Assembly: GCF_900217815.1 (NCBI RefSeq)
Contig: NZ_OBMT01000002.1
Location: 310,001 to 374,000, forward strand
Direction: 5' to 3'
Source of the DNA: Rhodobacter maris
GTDB lineage: Bacteria; Pseudomonadota; Alphaproteobacteria; Rhodobacterales; Rhodobacteraceae
DNA length: 64,000 bases
A program made the translations under genes and the position numbers. Positions 34,462-42,143 of the stretch are shown here, piece after piece (the stretch's first letter is position 1; every line of letters begins with the position of its first letter). Below the pieces are notes generated by a model, which saw nothing but the letters and a program-made list of their open reading frames with translations, did not search any database and had not been told where the DNA came from.

Positions 34462-34815
34462 ATGACGACGAAGCTCTCCCTGCCGCTCTTGCTCGCCGCG
34501 CTGGCGGCGGCGCCGGCCAGCGCGCATGAGATGGCGCGCTGCAACGTGCCGATGACCGACTGGCAACCGCGCGAGGCGGTGCAGGCGGCGCTTGAAGGCG
34601 CGGGGCTGAGCGTGGTGCGCATCAAGATCGACGATGGGTGTTACGAAGTCGATGCCGTCGATGCCTCCGGCCAGCGGCTCTGGATGCGGCTCGACCCGGG
34701 CTCGCTTGCGGTGCTGCGTCAGGGCGTGCCGCATCGGCGCCACGGCGGCGACGACGACGATGACGAAGAAGATCAGAAATCGGGCAGGCGTCAGAAACAC
34801 GCGCCCCCCGACTGA
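34462..34815 (+). CDS. Periplasmic PepSY-domain protein with acidic tail
   Basis: A 117-residue exported protein: signal peptide MTTKLSLPLLLAALAAAPASA, then one PepSY_2-type domain (CNVPMTDWQPREAVQAALEG, IDDGCYEVDAVDASGQRLWM) and a charged tail with GGDDDDDEEDQ. GGAGG precedes the ATG. PepSY modules commonly accompany membrane redox systems or act as inhibitors. First gene of a cluster running to apbE and divergent from the two-component genes. The acidic tail and the poly-Asp run of the next gene product suggest binding of cations. Confidence 0.85.
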   Translation: MTTKLSLPLLLAALAAAPASAHEMARCNVPMTDWQPREAVQAALEGAGLSVVRIKIDDGCYEVDAVDASGQRLWMRLDPGSLAVLRQGVPHRRHGGDDDDDEEDQKSGRRQKHAPPD

Positions 34816-34960
34816 GACGGGCGCCCCCGCGCCCTGACCGGCGCGCAGCGGCTTTCCTTGGTCGGACCGCTGCGCGCCTCCCCTCTCCCGGGTTTTCTCC
34901 TGCCGATTCCGGCGGGCGGGAGCCTGTTGCCTGCCCCCTTTGACACTGAAAGGACATGCG

Positions 34961-35419
34961 ATGAAATCCGCTCTTCCCCTCTTTGCCCTTGCCGCGCTTG
35001 CCACCACGAGCATCTTCGGCGCGCTTTCCGCCGCTCCGATCGATGCCGCCCTCCCCGGGACCGCGGCGCAGCTTTCCGTCCCCGCCCCTGCCCCCGCCCC
35101 GGCTACCGAGACCTCGGCCAACCTCCTCTTCGCAAACCGCCCCGCCCCCGCGCCGGTCACCACGTCCACGGCGCCGGTGCGGCTCGCCGATGGCCATGGC
35201 CACGGCGGCTGGTTCTTCGGCATGTTCGATGATGACGATGACGATGATGATGATGACGACCACGGGGGCCGCCACGGCCACCACGGCGATCACGATGGCC
35301 GCAATTGCCCGCCCGGCGCCACGAACTGCGCCCAGAGCCCCGCGGCCGCGGGCACGACCGATGCCCCGGCGAACGGGCTCTTCACCCCCGGCACCAAGCC
35401 GCAAGTGCAATCGAACTGA
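34961..35419 (+). CDS. Exported Asp11/His-rich protein
   Basis: A 152-residue protein starting at ATG 34961 behind AAAGGA, with signal peptide MKSALPLFALAALATTSIFG followed by ALSA. The middle is Pro/Ala-rich (VPAPAPAPATETS), then comes GHGHGGWFFGMF, eleven consecutive Asp (D90-D100), HGGRHGHHGDHDG and a two-Cys end (NCPPGATNCAQ). It is low-complexity with no known domain. Acidic and His clusters of this kind usually bind divalent or ferric metal ions. Its place between a PepSY gene and a DUF2271 gene suggests it presents metal to, or buffers it for, the redox module. Confidence 0.8.
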   Translation: MKSALPLFALAALATTSIFGALSAAPIDAALPGTAAQLSVPAPAPAPATETSANLLFANRPAPAPVTTSTAPVRLADGHGHGGWFFGMFDDDDDDDDDDDHGGRHGHHGDHDGRNCPPGATNCAQSPAAAGTTDAPANGLFTPGTKPQVQSN

Positions 35420-35431
35420 GAGGTCAGAACC

Positions 35432-35899
35432 ATGAAACCGCTATACGCCCCGCTCGCACTCACCACCGCACTCGTGCCCGCCATGGCCGCGGCCACCCCC
35501 GTCACGTTCACCACGCAGATGACGAATTACGGCGGCGACGGCGCCTATCTCGCCTATTATGTCACCGATGCCTCGGGCGCCTATCTGGGCAGCCTCTGGA
35601 TGGCGGGTGGCAAGGCGAAATATTACCAGCACCTGAGCGGCTGGTATGCGGCCACGGGGGGCAATACCGCGCAGGTCGATGGCATCACCGGCGCCTCGGT
35701 CGGCGCCGGGCGGAACCTGACGATCACCCTCGATCTGCAGGATGCGCTCTTCGACGCGGGCTATGTGCTCCATGTCGACAGCTCTGTCGAGAAAATGTCG
35801 GACCAGCCCAATGATGTGGTGATCCCGCTCACCTCGGCCAATCTCGGCCAGAAGATGCCCGGCAAACGCTACGTGCAAAGCGTGACGGTGTCCAAGTAA
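35432..35899 (+). CDS. DUF2271 periplasmic protein with ApbE flavinylation motif
   Basis: A 155-residue exported protein: signal peptide MKPLYAPLALTTALVPAMAA, then a DUF2271 domain with YLAYYVTDASGAYLGSLWMA and KYYQHLSGWYAAT. The segment VDGITGASVGAGRN contains D83-G-I-T86-G-A-S89, which fits the consensus D-x-x-[ST]-G-A-[ST] that ApbE uses to attach FMN through the Thr. apbE lies in the same cluster (38112). The protein is therefore probably a flavin-carrying periplasmic electron carrier fed by the membrane reductase encoded next. Confidence 0.85.
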   Translation: MKPLYAPLALTTALVPAMAAATPVTFTTQMTNYGGDGAYLAYYVTDASGAYLGSLWMAGGKAKYYQHLSGWYAATGGNTAQVDGITGASVGAGRNLTITLDLQDALFDAGYVLHVDSSVEKMSDQPNDVVIPLTSANLGQKMPGKRYVQSVTVSK

Positions 35900-35923
35900 C
35901 CCCCTGATCCGGAGGGCAGATCC

Positions 35924-38131
35924 GTGTTGCGATTTTTCCACCGCTGGCCCGGGCTTCTGGCCCTTGTGCTTGTGCTCCTGCTCGCCGTCACCGGCGCGGC
36001 GCTCTCGCTTTACCCGATGGCGGAGCGGCTCGCCGTGCCGCAGGCGGAGAGCAACCTCTCGGTGGCCGATCTCGCAACGCGCGTCGCCACGGCCCATCCG
36101 GGGATCGAACAGATCCGCCGCGCGCCTTCGGGGCGCGTGGTGGCCTGGTGGTTCGAGGGCGGCACCCCCGGCGCCGCAGTGATCGACCCGGCGACCGGCG
36201 CCGAGATCGGCAGCCCCGATCCGGCGTTTGGCCTGAGGTTTCTGACCGACCTGCACCGCAAGCTGATGCTGGGCGACGGCGGGCGGATCACCGCCGCGGT
36301 CGGGGCGGGGCTGATGCTCCTGCTCTCCGTCTCGGGGGCGTTCCTCGTCGCCCGCCGCATGGGTGGCTGGAACCGCTGGTTCGCCCGCGCCCGCGGCCCC
36401 CTTGCAAGCCGCCTTCATACCGAGCTTGCGCGTTTTGCCATTGGCGGGCTCGTGCTTTCTTCGGTCACTGGGCTCTGGATGACCGCCTCGGTGTTCTCGC
36501 TGATCCCGGACGGGGCCACGGATCCAGCGCCTGAAAGCGCTCTCCCCGGCCTTGCTCCCCTGCCCCTTGCCGAGATCCCGCTTTTCGCTGAAACTCCGGC
36601 GAGCGCGCTGAAAGAGCTCTCTTTTCCTTCTTCCGACCTGCCGGGAGACAGCTTCAAACTCACCACCGATGGCGGCGCCGCGCGGATCGACCCCGGCACC
36701 GGGCAGATGCTCTCCTTCACCACGCCGGGCTTTTTCGAACGCGTGACTGAGGTGATGGTGATGCTGCACACCGGGCAGGGCGCGGAAACGCTCGGGCTCA
36801 TCCTCGGGCTGATGGCGCTGGCGGTGCCGGTGCTCGGCTGGACGGGCTTCACCCAATGGCGCAGCGCCCAGACCTATGGCAGCCGGATCAAGGCCAATGC
36901 CGCCCCGATGAAGGCGCAAACCGTGATCCTTGTCGCCTCGGAGGGGGGCTCGACCTGGGGCTTTGCCCGCACGCTCCACAAAGGCCTCACCGCGGCGGGG
37001 CTGGCCGTTCATACCGGCGCGCTTTCGCGCTTCGATCCGGCGCGCTTCCCCCATGCGGAGCGCTTTGCGATCCTTGCCGCCACCTATGGCGAGGGCGAGG
37101 CGCCGACCGCCGCCCGCGGCGTGGCCGAGCGCATCGCGCGCCTGAAAACACCCCCGAAGGCACCCTTCGCCGTGCTCGGCTTTGGCGACCGTTCCTTCCC
37201 CGCCTTTTGCGGTTATGCCGAAACGCTCGTCGCGGCGGCCCGCACCGCAGGCTGGGCCGAGATGATGCCGATGGGCCGGGTGGACCGGCAATCGGCGCAG
37301 GATTTCACCCGCTGGTCGCGCGATTTCGGCGCCGCCATCGGGGTGCCGCTCGACCTCACCCACCTGCCCGAGCGACCCAGCACGGAGGCGCTCACGCTTG
37401 TCTCCCGGCGCGACTATGGCGCCGAGGTGCAGGCGCCGACCACCATCCTGCGCTTCGCGCTCCCAAGCTACACCCTGCTGCACCGCCTCGCCGGAAAAGG
37501 CTTTTCCTGCTTCGAAGCGGGCGATCTGATCGGCATCCTGCCGCGCGGCTCCGAGGTGCCCCGGTTCTACTCACTCGCCTCCTCGGCGCGTGACGGATTT
37601 CTGGAAATCTGCGTGCGTCGGCATCCGGGCGGGCTGTGCTCGGGGCAACTCACCGACCTTGCCCCCGGGGACCGGATCGAAGGCTTTTTGCGCCGCAACC
37701 CGGGCTTCCGCCCGCAACCGGGCCGCAAGCCGGTGATCCTGATCGGTGCGGGCACCGGCATCGGGCCGCTGGCCGGGTTCTTGCGCGCCAATCGCCGCCA
37801 CCGGCCGATGCATCTTTATTTTGGCGCGCGCAGCCCGCAAAGCGACCTGCTTTACGGCGAAGATTGCGCGCTCTGGCAGCAATCGGGGCAACTCACCCGC
37901 CTCACCACCGCCTTTTCGCGCAGCGAAGCGCGCAGCTATGTGCAGGATGCGCTTCGGGCTGATGCCGAGGCTGTCGCGAAGCTGATCAAGGGCGGCGCGC
38001 AGATCATGGTTTGCGGCGGGCGCGAGATGGCGGAGGCGGTGCGCGACGCGTTGAGCGAGATCGCCGCGCGTGTGGGCGAGAGCCCGGCCAGCCTGAAGGA
38101 AAAGGGGCGTTATGTCGAAGATGTCTACTGA
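35924..38131 (+). CDS. PepSY transmembrane-flavodoxin-NAD(P)H reductase fusion
   Basis: A 735-residue membrane reductase starting at GTG 35924 behind GGAGGGCAG. Order of parts: PepSY_TM region with membrane segments at about 8-30, 124-146, 168-190 and 285-306; a flavodoxin-like domain from about 329 (QTVILVASEGGSTWGFARTL, AATYGEGEAPTAARG, AVLGFGDRSFPAFCGYAE); then an FNR-type domain with FAD motif RFYSLASSARDG (about 546), ILIGAGTGIGPLAGFLRAN (about 607) and MVCGGREMAEAV near the end. Conserved His in the membrane part (TDLHRKLM, RLHTELARF, MLHTGQG) could ligate haem. It likely moves electrons from NAD(P)H in the cytosol through FAD and FMN across the membrane to the flavinylated DUF2271 protein. 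Confidence 0.9.
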   Translation: MLRFFHRWPGLLALVLVLLLAVTGAALSLYPMAERLAVPQAESNLSVADLATRVATAHPGIEQIRRAPSGRVVAWWFEGGTPGAAVIDPATGAEIGSPDPAFGLRFLTDLHRKLMLGDGGRITAAVGAGLMLLLSVSGAFLVARRMGGWNRWFARARGPLASRLHTELARFAIGGLVLSSVTGLWMTASVFSLIPDGATDPAPESALPGLAPLPLAEIPLFAETPASALKELSFPSSDLPGDSFKLTTDGGAARIDPGTGQMLSFTTPGFFERVTEVMVMLHTGQGAETLGLILGLMALAVPVLGWTGFTQWRSAQTYGSRIKANAAPMKAQTVILVASEGGSTWGFARTLHKGLTAAGLAVHTGALSRFDPARFPHAERFAILAATYGEGEAPTAARGVAERIARLKTPPKAPFAVLGFGDRSFPAFCGYAETLVAAARTAGWAEMMPMGRVDRQSAQDFTRWSRDFGAAIGVPLDLTHLPERPSTEALTLVSRRDYGAEVQAPTTILRFALPSYTLLHRLAGKGFSCFEAGDLIGILPRGSEVPRFYSLASSARDGFLEICVRRHPGGLCSGQLTDLAPGDRIEGFLRRNPGFRPQPGRKPVILIGAGTGIGPLAGFLRANRRHRPMHLYFGARSPQSDLLYGEDCALWQQSGQLTRLTTAFSRSEARSYVQDALRADAEAVAKLIKGGAQIMVCGGREMAEAVRDALSEIAARVGESPASLKEKGRYVEDVY

Positions 38132-39035
38132 TCTCACCCGTCAGGTGCTCAGCGGCCCGACCATGGGCACACGCTGGTCCGTGGTGCTCTTCGCGCCTCC
38201 CGGCACCGACCTTGTCCCCCTTCAGGCCGGGTTTCAGGCCACCGTCGACGAGGTCGACCGGCAGATGTCGACCTGGACCCCGGACAGCGATCTGATGCGG
38301 TTCAACCGCGCCCCGGTCGGGGTCTGGCACCCACTGCCACCGGCGCTGATGGAGGTGCTCGAAACCGCGCTCGAGATCGGCCGCGCCTCGCAGGGCGCCT
38401 TCGAGATCGGCATGGGGGATGCGGTGCGCGCCTGGGGCTTTGGCCCGGTGCCTGCCGATGAGGCCGCAATCCGCGCCGCGCGCGCCAAGTTGCGCCGCCC
38501 GAGCTTTGAGGTGCTTGAGCTTGCCCTAGGCCGCAATTGCGCGCGCAAAACTGCCGAGATCACGCTCGATATGTGCGGCATCGCCAAGGGCTACGGGGTG
38601 GACCGGCTGATCCGCGAGGCAAAAGCGCACGGGCTCAGCCATGCGCTCGCGGCAATCGACGGCGAGCTTGCCGCGCTCGGCGCCCAGCCCGACGGGCGCG
38701 GCTGGACCGTGGCGCTGGAAAAGCCGGAAATCGGCACCCGAGCCATCCATTCCATGTTCGAGATCAAGGATATGGCACTTGCCACCTCGGGCGATTACCG
38801 TCATTTCGTCACTCTCGGCGACCGCCACCTTGCCCATACGATGGACCCGGCCACCGGCGCGCCATTGCTCAAAAGCCCCGCCTCCGTCACCGTGCTCGCG
38901 CAAAGCTGCATGCGCGCCGACGCAATTGCGAGTGCGGTGATGGTGCTTGGCGCCACGCGCGGCAAGGCGCTCGCCGCACGCCTCGGGGCCGAAGTGGTGG
39001 CGCTTGAAGACCGGGCCGCGGCGAGCAGGGCTTAA
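38112..39035 (+). CDS. apbE: FAD:protein FMN transferase
   Basis: A 307-residue enzyme that transfers FMN from FAD to Thr/Ser in exported proteins. Family motifs: GPTMGTRWSVVL at the N-terminus, WTPDSDLMRFNRAP, ITLDMCGIAKGYGVDRL (FAD binding), LATSGDYRHFV and HTMDPATGAPLLKSP (Mg binding). It overlaps the reductase gene by up to 20 bases (ATG at 38112, or 38121 as alternative). No clear signal peptide is visible, which is unusual for an enzyme acting on periplasmic proteins. The neighbouring DUF2271 protein carries the target motif. Confidence 0.95.
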   Translation: MSKMSTDLTRQVLSGPTMGTRWSVVLFAPPGTDLVPLQAGFQATVDEVDRQMSTWTPDSDLMRFNRAPVGVWHPLPPALMEVLETALEIGRASQGAFEIGMGDAVRAWGFGPVPADEAAIRAARAKLRRPSFEVLELALGRNCARKTAEITLDMCGIAKGYGVDRLIREAKAHGLSHALAAIDGELAALGAQPDGRGWTVALEKPEIGTRAIHSMFEIKDMALATSGDYRHFVTLGDRHLAHTMDPATGAPLLKSPASVTVLAQSCMRADAIASAVMVLGATRGKALAARLGAEVVALEDRAAASRA

Positions 39036-39152
39036 CTATTCGCTCACCGCCCCGTGCGAAACCGGACAGGCGGGCCCCTCGCGGCACCACGCCGCGCTTG
39101 CACCCACCCCGGAATGGCGCTTTGCTGCCCCAAACCGCGCCACAAGGTTCTG

Positions 39153-40946
39153 ATGAGCAGCCCTTCCAGCCTCAAGTCGCAAGACCTCGCCCCGGAAGAC
39201 CGGCCCGATGCCGGCTTCATCGGCCAGTTGCGCGATTTTGCCCGGCTCCTGCGGCGCGACCATCAGGGCCGCGCTCTGATGGGCCTGATCGGCGGTATCG
39301 TCGTGGTGATCGGGCTCACCGCCTTCATGCAGATCCAGCTCAACGCCTGGAACCAACCCTTCTACGATGCGCTCACGCGCAAGGATTTCGCGGCCTTTCT
39401 GACGCAACTGGGCGTTTTCGGCATTCTGGCGGGGCTGCTTCTGGTGCTCAACGTCTCGCAGACCTGGATCGACCGCACGCTGAAGCTCAGTCTGCGGCGT
39501 GGCCTTGTGGCCTCGGTTCTGGCGAGCTGGCTCGTGCCCGGCAAGGCGCTCGCGCTCGCCCGCGCAGGACGGATCGGCGAAAACCCCGACCAGCGACTTC
39601 AGGCCGATATCGACCTTCTGGCCGATCTGACCGTCGCGCTCGGAGTCGGTCTCTTTCAGGCCTCGCTGCTGCTTTTTTCCTTCATCGGGGTGCTCTGGCA
39701 TCATTCCGAGGGGCTGACGATCACACTGAGCGGTCACACCTACGTGATCCCCGGCTTCATGGTCTGGTGCGCGCTGGCCTATGCCGGGCTCGCCTCCTGG
39801 CTCAGCTGGCGCGTCGGCCGCCGCCTTGTGCCGATGACAGCCGAAAGCGCGGCGCGCGAGGCGGATTTCCGCTTCGAAATCGTGCGGGTGAACGAGGCAG
39901 CGGAAAAGGTCACGCTCGCGCGCGGCGAGGCGGCCGAGGCACGCCGGATCGAGGCGGCCTTCGCGCGGCTCGTGGTGATGCTGAAATCGGTGATCCGCGC
40001 GACAGTGGGGCTGACCTGGGTCACCGCCGGCTCGGGCTGGCTGACACAGATTGCCCCGATCGTCGCGGCTGCCCCGTTCTATTTCAGCACAGACATGACG
40101 ATTGGCGAGCTGATGCTCGTGGTGGGCGCCTTCAACCAGGTGCAGGGGTCGCTGCGCTGGTTCATCAACAATTTCGCTTCCATCGCCACCTGGCGCGCGA
40201 CGCTGTTCCGCGTCATCGCCTTCCAGCGCGCGCTCGACCGGCTGGAAGGGGTGGATTGCACCGCGGCACAGGGCAATATCACCCGCGCGATCAGCTCCGG
40301 CGGAATCGAGATCTCCGGCCTGCGCATCGCCACGCCGCAGATCACCGTACGCCTGTCCGAGGATCATATCCGCCTTGCCCCGGGTGAGCGGATGCTTTTG
40401 CGCGGCAGCTCCGGATCAGGAAAAACGCTTCTGTTCCGGGCCATTGCGGGGCTTGCCGAAGAGGGAGAGGGCTGCCTTGCCCTGCCCGCGCCCGAACGGG
40501 TGCAGTTCATTCCCACCCGCGCCTATCTGCCGCCGGGGCGGCTGTGCGATGTGCTCGCCTATCCCGATGCGGCCGAAAGTTTTCCGCGCGAGCGAATGGT
40601 CTCTGCGCTCGCAGCCGTGGGGCTCGCGGGCCTCTCCTCCCAGCTTGAGGAAGAGCACCACTGGGCGCGCAATCTGGGCGAGAGCGACAAGCAGAGCCTC
40701 GCCTTTGCCCGCGTCGCGCTGCACCGGCCCGACTGGCTCGTGATGGATGACGCGCTGATCAGCCTCGACCCGGACGCGCTCGCCCATGTGCTCACGCTTC
40801 TCCATGGCGAGCTGAAGGACATGGGGATGCTCGACATCGGCAATGGCGCGACCCCGCCCGGGGTCTTCCCGCGGGAGGTGGCGATTGTTACGGAAGCTCC
40901 ACAAGGGACCGCCTCAGAGGTCGCGGGCTCCGAGCCAGGGGCTTGA
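39153..40946 (+). CDS. YddA/SbmA-like ABC transporter, fused permease and ATPase
   Basis: A 597-residue protein. Start ATG 39153 (MSSPSSLKSQDLAPEDRPDA) is preceded by AAGG. The membrane part (about 30-340) is of the ABC_membrane_2/SbmA-BacA type with LNAWNQPFYDALTRKDFAAF and NPDQRLQADIDLLADLTVAL. The nucleotide domain has Walker A LRGSSGSGKTLLF, but the signature reads NLGESDKQSLAFARV instead of LSxGEQQR and Walker B is LVMDDALISLDP, with Asp where the catalytic Glu is expected. The substrate is unknown; relatives move peptides or vitamin B12. ATP hydrolysis may be weak. Confidence 0.85.
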   Translation: MSSPSSLKSQDLAPEDRPDAGFIGQLRDFARLLRRDHQGRALMGLIGGIVVVIGLTAFMQIQLNAWNQPFYDALTRKDFAAFLTQLGVFGILAGLLLVLNVSQTWIDRTLKLSLRRGLVASVLASWLVPGKALALARAGRIGENPDQRLQADIDLLADLTVALGVGLFQASLLLFSFIGVLWHHSEGLTITLSGHTYVIPGFMVWCALAYAGLASWLSWRVGRRLVPMTAESAAREADFRFEIVRVNEAAEKVTLARGEAAEARRIEAAFARLVVMLKSVIRATVGLTWVTAGSGWLTQIAPIVAAAPFYFSTDMTIGELMLVVGAFNQVQGSLRWFINNFASIATWRATLFRVIAFQRALDRLEGVDCTAAQGNITRAISSGGIEISGLRIATPQITVRLSEDHIRLAPGERMLLRGSSGSGKTLLFRAIAGLAEEGEGCLALPAPERVQFIPTRAYLPPGRLCDVLAYPDAAESFPRERMVSALAAVGLAGLSSQLEEEHHWARNLGESDKQSLAFARVALHRPDWLVMDDALISLDPDALAHVLTLLHGELKDMGMLDIGNGATPPGVFPREVAIVTEAPQGTASEVAGSEPGA

Positions 40947-42143
40947 AAAGCCAAGCCTGTCAAGGCCCAGTCGCACCTCGGGCGCCGACATGAAAAGCCG
41001 CCACAAAAGCCCCGAGCGGGCATTTTCGATCATGCCCACGATCGGCCCCTGATCAATGGCCAGATGGCTTTGGGCCACCCAGTCGCGGCTGTCGCAGAAG
41101 GCATCATAAAAGCCGCAGGCCCCCCAGAGCGCGCCGCCCCTGTGGCTCGCGTAATGGCGCGCGGCAGCCAGCGCCGGACCGGGCAGATAGGGCATTGAGG
41201 CAAGCGCCCCGGTTGGCGCGATCACGCCATGATCGTTTGTGGGCGAAAAGGCATTGTAGCCATCCGGCCCGTCGCAGGCGGTGAGCCCCCAGGCCGGGCC
41301 ATAGCCCGCAAAACCGCCCGGATTGGCGCGGCAATGGGCAAGGTTGATGCGCACCTGCGCCCGGTTTTGCGCGAAATAATCGATGCCGCCCTCGATCAGC
41401 CCGCGCGGATCAAGCCCCATGAAGCTGTAATGCGCAAAGAAAAGCGGCCCGCCCGCCTCTGGCCCGAGCGGCAGGCGGATGCGATGATACGTCTGACCGT
41501 TGCGAAAGCTCGCGCTCCCTTTCCAGCCCAGATGATAGGCCGCAGGGTCGATGGGATGCTCGGGCGCGCCCGCCGCGAGGAGGAAGGTCACAAGCGCCTC
41601 GTGCCAACCGCCAAGCGCGAGCCGCCCGAAACCACGCGTCGGGCTCCAGTGCCAGTGCATCGCCTCCGGCCGCGGGCAGAAGCCCGCCCAGTCGACCCCG
41701 CGCCAGAGCGCATCGAGACGCGCCGCAAGCCCCGGATCGACGGCGCCAAGCCATTGCCGTGCCGTCAGAATACCCATCATCAAAAAAGCGGTCTCGACGA
41801 TATCGCCACCATCGTCATGGGGCGAAAAGGCGATGGTCGTGCCACTTGTCCCGTCCATCCAATGTGGAAAGGCGCCGCGGTAGCGCGGCGATGCCTCAAG
41901 ATGATGGGTGATGCGCGCGATCTGCGCGATCACCGCGTCGCGCGCCACAAAGCCCCGCTCGGCCCCCACGATCAGCGCCATCAGGCCAAAGCCGGTGCCC
42001 CCCGTCGTCACCACAGGATCGAAGGCCGGATCGCCCAGCCGCTCGCGCGCCATGCCGCTGACGGGATGGGCGAAGGTGGTGAAATAACGCAGCGTCTCGG
42101 CCTGGATCCGGTCGAGGAGCCGCGCCCCTCTCATTTCGACCAC
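40914..42143 (-). CDS. PF10091-type (GH144-like) glycoside hydrolase
   Basis: A 409-residue (alpha/alpha)6-barrel enzyme of the 'glucoamylase' family PF10091, to which GH144 endo-beta-1,2-glucanases belong. Seen: LDRIQAETLRYFTTFAHPVS, TTGGTGFGLMALIVGAERGF, HWMDGTSGTTIAFSPHDDGG, DIVETAFLMMGILTARQWL, FAHYSFMGLDPRGL and AWGLTACDGPDGYNAFSPTN. It overlaps the GH3 gene upstream by 13 bases and its 3' end overlaps the convergent ABC gene by 33 bases. There is no signal peptide, so the substrate would be an imported or cytosolic oligosaccharide. Beta-1,2-glucan specificity is inferred from the pairing with GH3. Confidence 0.85.
   Translation of the reverse strand: MVEMRGARLLDRIQAETLRYFTTFAHPVSGMARERLGDPAFDPVVTTGGTGFGLMALIVGAERGFVARDAVIAQIARITHHLEASPRYRGAFPHWMDGTSGTTIAFSPHDDGGDIVETAFLMMGILTARQWLGAVDPGLAARLDALWRGVDWAGFCPRPEAMHWHWSPTRGFGRLALGGWHEALVTFLLAAGAPEHPIDPAAYHLGWKGSASFRNGQTYHRIRLPLGPEAGGPLFFAHYSFMGLDPRGLIEGGIDYFAQNRAQVRINLAHCRANPGGFAGYGPAWGLTACDGPDGYNAFSPTNDHGVIAPTGALASMPYLPGPALAAARHYASHRGGALWGACGFYDAFCDSRDWVAQSHLAIDQGPIVGMIENARSGLLWRLFMSAPEVRLGLDRLGFSSPWLGARDL

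Noticed and set aside
35441-37483. A minus-strand open frame of about 680 codons
   Set aside because: Antisense of the DUF2271 and PepSY-reductase genes; no recognisable domains.
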